12,627 nucleotides of DNA from CAZPMO01 sp964587515 (GCA_964587515.1 CAZPMO010000144.1:1-12627), one strand, 5' to 3'; shown: positions 1 through 7,705, counted from the first letter of the stretch. The notes: a model not told the origin generated them from the sequence alone. Numbers and translations are program-made.

Positions 1-286
1 TGTTCTGGGCAGCGGCAAGTCCCTGTTTGGCAGCAAGTCTGTACCATGTCACCGCAGTCTTATAGTTCTGTGGAACACCTGGTCCCTTTTCGTACATCAC
101 ACCCAGATTGTGCTGGGCATCGGCATTTCCCTGTTGGGCAAGGGGTCTCCATTCCCGCAGAGCAGTTGCGAAGTCACCCCGTTGGGCAGCAGCAAGTCCC
201 TTTTGTAAATCAGCGCCCCAACTCATCCCCGCACTTCCAAGAAGAACGGCAATCGTAAGGCAAATGGTGACGGTCAGGTTTCTCAT
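1..286 (-). CDS. Sel1-repeat (SLR/TPR-like) secreted protein, 5' part only
   Basis: Reading the minus strand from the ATG at 286 gives an open frame of 95 codons that runs off the left edge. The first 24 or so residues (MRNLTVTICLTIAVLLG, then a small-residue stretch ending SWGA) look like a Sec signal peptide. The mature part begins with a helical lead-in (LQKGLAAAQRGDFATAL) and then Sel1-type repeats with the usual A-x-x-x-L-G-x-x-Y-x-x-G-x-G-V pattern (NADAQHNLGVMYEKGPGVPQ) followed by AVTWYRLAAKQG. Sel1 repeats are alpha-solenoid protein-interaction modules, often in exported or periplasmic proteins. The partner is unknown. No convincing Shine-Dalgarno precedes the ATG, so the start rests on the signal peptide. 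Composition is lower in GC than the catabolic genes to the right. Confidence 0.8.
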   Translation of the reverse strand, partial: MRNLTVTICLTIAVLLGSAGMSWGADLQKGLAAAQRGDFATALREWRPLAQQGNADAQHNLGVMYEKGPGVPQNYKTAVTWYRLAAKQGLAAAQN

Positions 287-357
287 AGCGGAAGTCTGGC
301 AGAGAATGTGAGGGATGGGTAGAGGGGATGGGGAGTGGGTGGTTCTGGGAACCCAGC

Positions 358-504
358 GCATCGGTCTATCGGGCAAAGGGACGCAAACCCTCTGTGGATG
401 TGGAGAGGGTCAAGGAACTGCGTGATAGTGGTTTAGGTGCGTCAGCGATTGCGAAGGAAATGGGAATAGGTCGAGCATCGGTCTATCGCGCACTTGGGTC
501 GTAG
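358..504 (+). pseudogene. C-terminal remnant of a serine recombinase (resolvase/invertase)
   Basis: The plus-strand frame ending in TAG at 502-504 encodes GRKPSVDVERVKELRDSG, then LGASAIAKEMGIGRASVYRALG. This is the classic DNA-binding helix-turn-helix tail of small serine recombinases (Hin/Tn3-resolvase type), including the GRKP linker before the helix-turn-helix. The catalytic domain with its active serine is absent: upstream of about 358 the frame is low-complexity Gly/Trp text unlike any recombinase. The frame can be opened at an ATG at 328 (58 codons), but with no catalytic domain this is a relic. The bases at 358-375 recur almost exactly at 475-492 (17 of 18) in the same frame, so the fragment carries a partial internal duplication. 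It ends 4 bases before the stop of the convergent MORN gene. Confidence 0.75.
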
Positions 505-508
505 AGGT

Positions 509-742
509 CTATTTTACCTTCTTCCCGTTCTTGTAGGTTCCTTTGGACTGTAACTCACCATTCTCGTGGTAACTGACCCAAGGACCGTCATGCTTATTGT
601 CCTTGTAACTTCCTTTGAACCATAACTGTCCGTTGTCGTGGTAAAAGACCCAAGGATCGTCTCCCTTACCCTCCTTGTAGGTTCCTTTGGTTAATAACTG
701 TCCGTTTTCGTGGTAAGAGACCCAAGGACCGTCCTGGATCAT
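509..742 (-). CDS. MORN_2-type repeat protein (YwqK-like), short
   Basis: The 77-residue product consists almost wholly of three 24-residue repeats (residues 4-27, 28-51 and 52-75). Each follows the pattern D-[GD]-P-W-V-x-Y-H-[ED]-N-G-[QE]-L-x-x-K-G-[TS]-Y-K. This is the MORN_2 repeat, found in proteins annotated as YwqK-like toxin-antitoxin partners and in many secreted proteins of unknown role. The protein ends soon after the third repeat (KVK). It has no signal peptide and no N-terminal domain, and an in-frame TAG lies just upstream of the ATG at 742. It may therefore be a 5'-truncated copy whose start was created at the junction near 743-749. No good ribosome site is seen. The function is unknown, and I cannot tell whether it is expressed. 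Confidence 0.6.
   Translation of the reverse strand: MIQDGPWVSYHENGQLLTKGTYKEGKGDDPWVFYHDNGQLWFKGSYKDNKHDGPWVSYHENGELQSKGTYKNGKKVK
518..733 (-). repeat. Three tandem 72-base repeats encoding MORN units
   Basis: Repeat units at 662-733, 590-661 and 518-589 are similar at both the DNA and protein level. The phrase cgtggtaa(a/c/g) followed by ga(c)ccaagga(c/t)cgtc recurs once per unit on the plus strand. The near-identity at DNA level suggests recent expansion by slippage or recombination. Confidence 0.8.
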
Positions 743-749
743 GCTCTAG
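736..749. repeat. Half-site GGATCATGCTCTAG at a composition boundary
   Basis: The 14 bases read CTAGAGCATGATCC on the minus strand. I recall this as one arm of a palindromic repeat family common between genes in rhizobia and relatives. The other arm is not present nearby. The site lies exactly where low-GC accessory DNA gives way to the GC-rich catabolic cluster, and it supplies the ATG of the MORN frame. The identification with the repeat family is from memory and unverified. Confidence 0.35.
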
Positions 750-848
750 TTGATCGATATAGCTCGGACTAAACATGGCTGTATAAATACCGTCTCGTTC
801 GGGTTTATTCGTCTGGACCTGAAATGGTCGGTAAAATACGCTCATTGC

Positions 849-1706
849 ATGGAATTTCATGAACCAGGCAGCGTATCCGAAGCCGTCGCGCTCCTCGCCG
901 CCAATGATGAGGCGATCTGTTTTGCCGGGGGCGCGTCCCTGGTCGCGATGATGAACGCCCGGCTGGTCGAACCTGAAGAAATCGTCAGCCTCCGGCGGAT
1001 CGGGGAGCTTGATGGAATCGAAACGGGCGGCGACGGCGGTGTTCGGATCGGTGCGATGGCGACCCATGACGAGATCGCCCGATATTCCGGCTTCCGGGGT
1101 AATCAATCGGTAATGGCGCTTGCGGCGTCTCGTATCGGGCACCCGGCCATCCGCGAAATGGGGACCATCGGCGGCGCCGTCAGCCTCGCCGATCCGGCCG
1201 CCGATTATCCGCCGGCGCTGGTCGCTTGCGACGCCCGGATCGAAATCGCCGGCAGCGCGGCGCGGCGCGATGTCGCCGCCGCCGATTTTTTCCGGGGATA
1301 TTTCGAAAGCGCGCTTGAGGCCGGCGAAATCGTCACCGCCGTTATCATCCCGCCCGCGTCACCCGCCTCGGGCGCATCCTTCGTGAAATTCGCCCGGGTC
1401 GAAGGGGATTATGCGACCGTCTCGGTAGCCGCGTTGCTCGCTTTCGAGGGTGAAATATGCCGCCAGGCGAATATCGCGATCGGCGCATGTGGTCCTGTTC
1501 CGACACGCTTGCCGGAAGCCGAGGCCAATCTTGTCGGCACACATTTGGACCCAGCGGGGTTGACGGTGGCCGGCGAGATGATCGCGCGCGCCTGTAATGC
1601 CATCGACGATTTGCGTGGAACCGCCGGTTTCCGGCGGAGGATTATTCCCGAACTTGTTCGGCGCGCCGTGAGCGAAGCCCGAGCCAGCATAGAGCGCCCG
1701 TCATGA
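849..1706 (+). CDS. Molybdenum hydroxylase FAD-binding subunit (CoxM/CutM family)
   Basis: This 285-residue protein is the medium, FAD-carrying subunit of a xanthine-dehydrogenase/CO-dehydrogenase family hydroxylase. It passes electrons from the [2Fe-2S] clusters to FAD. The FAD-binding motifs are clear: FAGGASL at residues 25-31 (family AGG-x-SL) and TIGG at 106-109 followed by ADPAADYP at 114-121. FFRGYFESALEAGE (147-160) and GACGPVPTRLPEAE later are also typical of the family. Length is normal (about 280-290). The frame stays open back to an ATG at 750, but the 33 extra residues lack family similarity, so I take the ATG at 849, where the family's N-terminus (F-x-x-P-x-S-x-x-EA) begins. The stop overlaps the start of the next gene by 4 bases (ATGA), indicating translational coupling and a shared complex. 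No strong Shine-Dalgarno is visible at 849. Confidence 0.9.
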   Translation: MEFHEPGSVSEAVALLAANDEAICFAGGASLVAMMNARLVEPEEIVSLRRIGELDGIETGGDGGVRIGAMATHDEIARYSGFRGNQSVMALAASRIGHPAIREMGTIGGAVSLADPAADYPPALVACDARIEIAGSAARRDVAAADFFRGYFESALEAGEIVTAVIIPPASPASGASFVKFARVEGDYATVSVAALLAFEGEICRQANIAIGACGPVPTRLPEAEANLVGTHLDPAGLTVAGEMIARACNAIDDLRGTAGFRRRIIPELVRRAVSEARASIERPS

Positions 1707-4525
1707 GCGCCTCCCGGCCAATCCAGTTGCGGGTCAATGGGAATGACCGCGAGATCCACGGGAAGACCTCCGACACCTTGTTGCAGGTCTTGCGCGATAA
1801 GCTGGAGCTCACCGGCGCCAAGCGGGGCTGCGATCAAGGCGTTTGTGGGGCCTGCACGGTGCTGGTGGACGGCCGCCCGCGGCGCGCCTGTCTGTCACTC
1901 GCGGTCAATTGCGAGGGAAGCGAGATCACCACGGTAGAGGGGCTTGGGCGAAACGGCGCGCTGTCGGACGTACAGCAGGCATTCGTCGATACCGGCGCGG
2001 TCCAGTGCGGATTCTGCTCCCCCGGCATGGTCCTCGCGGCGACGGCGTTGCTCGCCGAAACCCCGTCGCCGGATGTGGAAGAAATTCGAACGGCGCTTTC
2101 CGGAAATCTGTGCCGATGTTCGGGCTATGAGAAGATCATCACCGCCGTGCAGAGTGTGAATGGGACCACGCCGAAAGAAAATGAACTGCAAGTACACGCC
2201 GTGGGCCAGCGCGCGCCGCGTATCGAAGCGGGGGATAAAGTCGCCGGCGCCGCGAAATACGTCGATGACCTGAGCGCGCCCCATATGCTGCACGGCGCGA
2301 TTCTGGGAAGCACGATTCCCCATGGAAGCATCGTTCGGATAAACACAGATCGGGCCCGCGCTCTGGAGGGCGTCGAGGTCGTGCTCACCGGCGAGGATTT
2401 TCCGCGCAAATACGGCTCGTTCGTCAAGGATGAGCGCGTCCTCGCACGCGGCAAGGTGCGCTATGCGGGCCAGCCCGTGGCGGCGGTCGCCGCAATCGAC
2501 GTGGACACCGCGCGGCGCGCGCTGCTTCTGATCGATATCGAATACGACGAACTGCCGGCGGTCACCGAAACGGCGGACGCCCTGGCCGGCGACGCACCTT
2601 TGATCCATGACGGTTTCGCCGAATACGAAAAGCTCAATTTGCGGGGCGCAAACCTTGATGCGCCGGATCAGGAAACCGGCCAGGGCGATGATAATATTTT
2701 GTGGCGGGTTGATATTTCCGAAGGTGACGTGGATACGGCCTGGGCGGAATGCGACGTTATCGTGGAAAATGAATTCGAAACCCACGCGCAGCAGCATGTC
2801 TATATGGAACCCTGCGGCGCGCTGGTGGAGATCGATGGCCGCGGAAAGCTGACCATCCATTCGCCGAGCCAATCGGTTCACAATGTCCAGGCCAAGGTCG
2901 CCGAAGCGCTCGGGCTTCCCATGTCGCAGGTTCGGGCGGTCTCGCCTTTTGTCGGCGGCGCATTCGGCGGCAAGGGCGGCCCGCACGTGCAACCCATTAC
3001 AGCGGCGCTGGCGCTGGCGGCCGGGCGGCCGGTAAAACTGGTGCTGTCGCGCAGCGAGGATTTCGAATTCCTGCGTTCGCGCCACCCGTCGCGCTATCGC
3101 GCCAAAACCGGGGCGCGGCGCGACGGAACCATCCTGGCGCGTGAGATCGAAGCGGTATTCGATGCCGGGGCCTATTGCGACGAGACCCCGGCGGTAATGT
3201 GCTTCGGCGTGTTCGCGGCGCGCGGGCCCTATAACATTCCGAATTTCCGCGGGTCCGGCGTCGCGGTCTATACCAACAAGCTGCGCACCGGATCGTTTCG
3301 CGGTTTCGGGGGGCCCCAGGCCGCCTTCGTCGGAGAAAGTCAGCTCGACGAACTGGCCGCCGAGATCGGTATGGATCCGGTGGAATTACGCATCAAGAAT
3401 GCCATGCGAACCGGTGACCGGTATATCGGCGGCCAAACGGTCGAATCCTGCGGTTATGTCGCCTGTCTGGAAGCGGCGCGCGACGCCGCCGTCGCGGCCG
3501 GCGCGGGTAACAGCGACGACGCGGCGGACGGCAAACTACGCGGACTCGGCTATGGCAGTTCGTTACAGATCTGCGGATCCCATTCGACGTCGGCCAATGT
3601 TTATTTGCTGCCCGACGGCTCGGTAGCGCTCAACACGGGTGTTGTCGATCTCGGTCAGGGCTCGGACACGGCGTTAACGCAGATATGCGCGGGCGCGCTG
3701 GAGCTTCCGATCGAGAGCGTATCCTTCGCCGCGCCGGACACGGATTCGTCACCCTTCAACTGGAAGACCTCGGCGAGTCGCGTGACCTATACCGCGGGTC
3801 GCGCGGTGCTCGACGCCACCAATGAGGTCAAGCGCGCCATCCTCGACAATGCCGCGGAGATGATGGAATGCGCCGTGGATGATCTGGAATTGCGGCCTGG
3901 CGGCCGCGTCGGGCTCAAGGGCGTGGCGCAACAGGAAGTCGGTTTCCGGGAAATCTCGGCGCGGGCGCATTACCGGGTCGGCGGACCGATTATCGGCGCC
4001 CGGTCCTTGATGTTCGACGGTGAAAAACTCGATCCCAAGCGCGCTCTGCTCGACGGGTTCGTGTTCGATAATTTCGGCATTTATATCTTTGGCGCGCACG
4101 CGGTCGAAATCGAGCTCGACCAGAAAACCGGCCGCGTCGATGTCCTGCGCGCCTGGTGCGCCCATGATGTCGGCCGCGCCATCAACCCCGGCGCGGTAGA
4201 GGGGCAAATCGAAGGCGGGTTCGTCCAGGGGTTGGGATATGCCTTATTCGAAGAAATGGTGTGGGCGGATGGACGGCTCATCAATCCGACGCTGATGGAT
4301 TATAAAATTCCCGGCATTGCGGACATTCCCGTCGAGATTCATTCCATCATCATCGAAGATCCGGAACCGACCGGGCCGTTCGGCGCAAAAGGCATTGGCG
4401 AACCCGGCCTCGTCCCCGTCGCGCCTGCGATCGCGAACGCCATCCATGCGGCGACCGGCGTCCGTATAACGAAACTGCCATTGACGCCCGAACGCGTTTT
4501 GGATGCGTTGGAAACAAGCCAATAA
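1703..4525 (+). CDS. Fused [2Fe-2S]/molybdopterin subunit of a xanthine dehydrogenase family hydroxylase (CoxS-CoxL fusion)
   Basis: The 940-residue protein joins two subunits that are usually separate. Residues 1-153 are the CoxS-like part: C43, C48, C51 and C63 bind a plant-type [2Fe-2S] cluster, and C102, C105, C137 and C139 bind the second one. After a short linker, residues from about 170 on are the CoxL-like Mo-cofactor part, with an a/b hammerhead domain to about 290, FVGGAFGGK at 416-424, GSFRGFGGPQ at 530-539 and DLGQG at 649-653. KGIGE carries the catalytic glutamate at E900. The CO-dehydrogenase loop (CSFR) is absent, so CO is not the expected substrate; hydroxylation of an N-heteroaromatic, aldehyde or acyl-type substrate is more likely. 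With the overlapping CoxM gene this gives a complete Mo/2x[2Fe-2S]/FAD enzyme from two polypeptides. No twin-arginine signal is seen, so the enzyme is probably cytoplasmic. The substrate cannot be assigned. Confidence 0.92.
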   Translation: MSASRPIQLRVNGNDREIHGKTSDTLLQVLRDKLELTGAKRGCDQGVCGACTVLVDGRPRRACLSLAVNCEGSEITTVEGLGRNGALSDVQQAFVDTGAVQCGFCSPGMVLAATALLAETPSPDVEEIRTALSGNLCRCSGYEKIITAVQSVNGTTPKENELQVHAVGQRAPRIEAGDKVAGAAKYVDDLSAPHMLHGAILGSTIPHGSIVRINTDRARALEGVEVVLTGEDFPRKYGSFVKDERVLARGKVRYAGQPVAAVAAIDVDTARRALLLIDIEYDELPAVTETADALAGDAPLIHDGFAEYEKLNLRGANLDAPDQETGQGDDNILWRVDISEGDVDTAWAECDVIVENEFETHAQQHVYMEPCGALVEIDGRGKLTIHSPSQSVHNVQAKVAEALGLPMSQVRAVSPFVGGAFGGKGGPHVQPITAALALAAGRPVKLVLSRSEDFEFLRSRHPSRYRAKTGARRDGTILAREIEAVFDAGAYCDETPAVMCFGVFAARGPYNIPNFRGSGVAVYTNKLRTGSFRGFGGPQAAFVGESQLDELAAEIGMDPVELRIKNAMRTGDRYIGGQTVESCGYVACLEAARDAAVAAGAGNSDDAADGKLRGLGYGSSLQICGSHSTSANVYLLPDGSVALNTGVVDLGQGSDTALTQICAGALELPIESVSFAAPDTDSSPFNWKTSASRVTYTAGRAVLDATNEVKRAILDNAAEMMECAVDDLELRPGGRVGLKGVAQQEVGFREISARAHYRVGGPIIGARSLMFDGEKLDPKRALLDGFVFDNFGIYIFGAHAVEIELDQKTGRVDVLRAWCAHDVGRAINPGAVEGQIEGGFVQGLGYALFEEMVWADGRLINPTLMDYKIPGIADIPVEIHSIIIEDPEPTGPFGAKGIGEPGLVPVAPAIANAIHAATGVRITKLPLTPERVLDALETSQ

Positions 4526-4594
4526 ATTCGACGAATGAATGCTTCAATTGGAGACGCTTACGAAGAGGCATGAAATTTGAAAGAACTCAGTAAC

Positions 4595-5287
4595 ATGCGT
4601 TTGATCGATCTAAGCGGCGAGATATTCCACAAATGTCCAACGCTGCCGAACCATCCCCCAGCCGTCATCGTCGATTGGAATACGCACGACACGTTCCGCG
4701 AGGCAGAGGGTGTGAAGTTTTCTATCGCATCTAAATACATGTCTTTTGGCGAGCATACCGGGAGTCATGTCGATGCGCCCGCGCACTTCGATGCCGACGC
4801 AAACGCGCTGTCGGTTGATCAAATGCCATTGGAGGATTTCTACACGGAGGCAGTGTGTCTCGATCTTTCATACAAGCAAGCAAAGAGCGATATCACCGTA
4901 GATGATCTTGAGACAGCGGAAGCGGCCGCGGGTATAGAAATAAAGCCGCGAGATACGGTGCTGCTATATATGGCTCACTACGACCGCACATTCGGCATAC
5001 CGGCATTTCTCACGGATTTTCCTGGCCTCGTTAAGGAATCCGCGGAATGGTTGGGTAGAAAAGACATAGTTATGTTTGGTGTGGAGGCGGTAAGTCCGGG
5101 GCGGCCTGGGAAGAACAATTTCGAAGTCCACTTGGTTTGTCGCGATATGGGGTTCACCCATATGGAAGGACTCGCCAACCTCGATAAGTTGGTCGGCAAA
5201 GGTCGGTTCCGATTTATTGGATTCCCATTAAAAATCAGGGGTGGCACTGGAAGCCCTATACGCCCTGTTGCCGTATTTGAAGAATGA
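4595..5287 (+). CDS. Cyclase family protein (kynurenine formamidase-like metal hydrolase)
   Basis: The 230-residue product belongs to the cyclase/KynB family, metal-dependent hydrolases that open or close amides, lactones and formamides. The family metal-site motif H-x-G-[TS]-H-x-D-x-P-x-H is present as HTGSHVDAPAH at residues 54-64, and the C-terminal signature THMEGLANLDKL is also there. Length is normal (about 210-260). I chose the ATG at 4595 because family proteins start with x-L-I-D-L-S (here MRLIDLSGEIF). A TTG at 4577 would add six residues. The gene lies 69 bases after the Mo-hydroxylase and may be cotranscribed with it. Its GC is visibly lower and it uses codons such as ATA, TTA and AGA that the flanking genes mostly avoid, which hints at separate acquisition. 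A role in hydrolysing a ring-opened intermediate is inference. Confidence 0.88.
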   Translation: MRLIDLSGEIFHKCPTLPNHPPAVIVDWNTHDTFREAEGVKFSIASKYMSFGEHTGSHVDAPAHFDADANALSVDQMPLEDFYTEAVCLDLSYKQAKSDITVDDLETAEAAAGIEIKPRDTVLLYMAHYDRTFGIPAFLTDFPGLVKESAEWLGRKDIVMFGVEAVSPGRPGKNNFEVHLVCRDMGFTHMEGLANLDKLVGKGRFRFIGFPLKIRGGTGSPIRPVAVFEE

Positions 5288-5319
5288 AAATTAGAAGCTC
5301 TATGTCGCCGACGCGGATT

Positions 5320-5402
5320 TCCGCTTCTGACGCAAAGCGGACATGGAGCCTCGATGGACCCAGCCGTCACAGGTCCATACAGTCTCGCGCGGTGGTCGCG
5401 CG
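5320..5402. repeat. Cluster of three small inverted repeats in the convergent intergenic gap
   Basis: Three perfect inverted repeats lie between the cyclase stop and the stop of the minus-strand CoxL remnant. They are TCCGCTT/AAGCGGA (5320-5326/5335-5341, 8-base loop), ATGGACC/GGTCCAT (5354-5360/5372-5378, 11-base loop) and CGCGCG/CGCGCG (5386-5391/5397-5402, 5-base loop). None is followed by a clean T-run, so they are not textbook intrinsic terminators, but a convergent gap is where bidirectional termination is expected. The first one resembles a dispersed GCGGACAT-type intergenic element I remember from rhizobia; this is unverified. Confidence 0.5.
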
Positions 5403-5465
5403 GGAGCAGAAATTAATTTTCGGAAAGTAAGGGGGGCTCGAGACTCGAAGCGCGCGGGGCCGGTC

Positions 5466-7594
5466 TTACGCACGTTCCCGCGCTCCTTGGGCCCCGCTCG
5501 CGCGAATCGCTTGCCAGACCCGCTCCGGCGTGGCCGGCATGTCAACATCGATCGCGCCCATGGCGCTCAGCGCATCGACAATGGCATTTATGACGGCGGG
5601 TGGCGCGCCGGTCGAGCCATTTTCTCCCGCCCCCTTTATACCAAGCATGTTCACCGGAGACGGCGCCTCGTTGAGCCCAACCGCGATCGAGGGCAGGTCG
5701 TCGGCGCGGGGCAGACAGTAATCCATCAGCGAGCCCGACAGGAGTTGTCCGGTCTCGGCATCGTGGCGGCAATCCTCGAGCAACGCCTGGCCGATGCCCT
5801 GGGCGATGCCGCCGTGGCTTTGGCCGAACAGCAGCATGGGATTGATCGCCCGGCCGACCTCGTCTATCGCCGTGAACCGGTCGATCCTGACCGAGCCGGT
5901 CTCCGGATCGACCTCGACTTCGCAGATATGGGTTCCGCTGGGATAGGTCGAATCCGGGGTGGTGTAATCGGATTCGGCCCTGAGCGGCCCACGAAGGTCA
6001 TCGGGGAGCGTCGCGTCGCTTTCCGCGATCGAGGCGACCTCGAACAGATCGAGCGAGAGATCGGTGCCCCCGACGGTTAGCCCGCCGTCGCCGAACACGA
6101 TGTCCGTTTCCGCAACCTCGAACTTGATCGCGGCGATGCGCTTCGCCTGTTCGATTATTTTATCTGAATTTATCACGATCAAAGGCCCCGCCAGGATCAT
6201 CGAACGCGAGCCATGGGTTCCCTGACCGCGCGGAATTCGCTCGGTGTCGCCCATGATGAGCCGCACGCTGTCGAACGGCACGCCGAGTCGCTCGACGATA
6301 AGCTGCGCGAACACGGTCTCATGGCCCTGCCCGTGATTATGCGTGCCAGTGTATAGATCGACCTCGCCCTCCGGCGTTATGTGCAGCGCTCCCCATTCGA
6401 AGGGCACGCCGGCCGCGACCTCTATCAGCCGCTCCATGACATAGTTCGCTTCGGGCTGGCCGGCGCCGCGATAAGGAAAGATGCTGACCGTATTGGTGAA
6501 GGCGACACGAATTCGGGAATAAACGACCGGCGTCCCGTAGACCGTGGTTTGCACGCGCGGTCCCAGCACCACCGGCACCATCGGCCCGACGCGACCCGGA
6601 TAAGCCCCCATGTTCGCGATCGTCGAGGTTTTAAGCGCCAGGAAACGGCCGTCGGCGTCAAGCGCAAGCTCGGCATGGGTCACATTGTCCCGGCCTTGTG
6701 TGTCGGTGAGAAATCCTTCCGAGCGTTCGCAGATCCATTTCACCGGCCGCCCAAGTATTTTGGCGCACCATGCGACGAAGAGACATTCCGGATAGGGAGA
6801 TCCGCGCCCGCCAAACCCACCGCCCATGTCGTTGCAGATGACCCGGACCTTGTCGCCCGGCAGTTCGAATACCTCGTCGGCGAGCATGGACTTTACCCGG
6901 TGGGGAAGCTGCGAGTTGGTGTAAACGGTATAGACGCCCGTGCTCGCGTCGTAGTCGCAGGCGGCGCCTCTCGGTCCCTCGGGTTGATGATGATCCGGTT
7001 GTTGACGACGTCGATGCGGGCGATGTGGGCCGCTTTCGAGAACGCCTCATCGCACGCCGCCTCATCGCCATATTCGACGTCGGCGCAAAGATTGCCGGGC
7101 CCATCATCCCAGACGCGTGGCGCGTCGGGCTCGAGCGCGGTCACGGCATGGGCCACCGCCGGCGACACTTGGTAGTCCACCCTCACCAACTCCGCCGCGT
7201 CGCGCGCCAGGTCGTTGGTCTCGGCCACGACGATCGCGATATTGTCGCCGACATAGCGCACGCGTTCGGTCGCGAGCACGCTGTTTTCCGGCATGAACAG
7301 CGCCGTACCTCCGCGGTAGCGAAACTCGCCCCCCTTCATGTTGAGGAATTCGATGGCCGAGGTTCCGAACCCTTCCTTCGCGTAATCATGTCCGGTGAGC
7401 ACGCCGAGAACGCCGGGCGCGTTTCGCGCCGCGTCGGTGTCGATCGCGAGGATCCTGGCATTGGCGTGGGGCGAGCGGACCACCTGCAGCCAGACCTGTC
7501 CCGGCAGATCGACATCTCCGGTGAATCGTCCAGCGCCCCGCAGCAACCGCTGATCTTCGACCCGAAGGACCGATTGGCCAATACCAAACTGCAT
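5466..7594 (-). pseudogene. Decayed CoxL-like molybdopterin-binding large subunit (frameshift plus internal deletion)
   Basis: Reading from the ATG at 7594, the N-terminal part matches the large-subunit family: FGIGQSVLRVEDQRLL, FTGDVDLPG, then VRYVGDNIAIVVAE. At about 6975 the frame breaks. The family motif N-P-x-E-P-R-G is present only if one base is restored in the E codon; after that the text resumes as PRGAACDYDASTG and continues to the stop at 5466. Later motifs are MGGGFGGRG, YRGAG (the loop of form II CoxL-like proteins), GQGHET and GAGE, with the catalytic Glu codon at 5622-5624. About 70 residues are also missing in frame near 6405-6413, between IEVAA and PFEWG, compared with the intact CoxL at 1703-4525. 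The restored product would have about 708 residues, against about 780 usual. Start choice: GGGGAGGGG lies 7 bases before 7594, so the upstream ATG at 7627 is less likely. No CoxM or CoxS partner is adjacent. Probably non-functional. Confidence 0.85.
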
Positions 7595-7601
7595 CCGGTT
7601 A

Positions 7602-7610
7602 CCCCTCCCC
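7602..7610 (-). promoter_or_regulatory. Strong Shine-Dalgarno fixing the CoxL-remnant start at 7594
   Basis: The minus strand reads GGGGAGGGG here, with 7 bases to the ATG at 7594. The ATG at 7627 has no comparable site, so the 11 extra residues it would add are probably not translated. Confidence 0.6.
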
Positions 7611-7705
7611 GGCCCCGAATTATTCATTCAAGATCAAAGCAGTCTTGCAGGGCGGGATCAAGCGCCAGTCGCGAAACCGGCCGGGCAATCGCCGGACGGG
7701 TGTAC

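Noticed and set aside
750..848. Upstream extension of CoxM to an ATG at 750
   Set aside because: The 33 added residues show no family similarity and would overlap the boundary region. The family N-terminus begins at 849.
666..1142. 158-codon minus-strand frame overlapping both the MORN and CoxM genes
   Set aside because: It is antisense to CoxM and out of frame with the MORN repeats, with no family features.
1895..3085. Long 396-codon minus-strand frame inside the Mo-hydroxylase gene
   Set aside because: It is antisense to a gene with continuous family motifs. Its translation is Arg/Gly/His-rich without domains, as expected for a GC-rich shadow frame.
1703..4525. Annotation as aerobic CO dehydrogenase (coxL)
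   Set aside because: The CSFR active-site loop of true CO dehydrogenase is absent; GSFRGFGGPQ is found instead.
5343..6080. 245-codon plus-strand frame through the intergenic gap and the decayed CoxL
   Set aside because: The first part is intergenic inverted repeats and the rest is antisense to clear CoxL motifs.
6893..7627. Treating the two CoxL pieces (6893-7627 and 5466-6887) as two separate genes
   Set aside because: They are the two halves of one family member divided by a one-base loss. The region just upstream of 6887 encodes family residues in the second frame.
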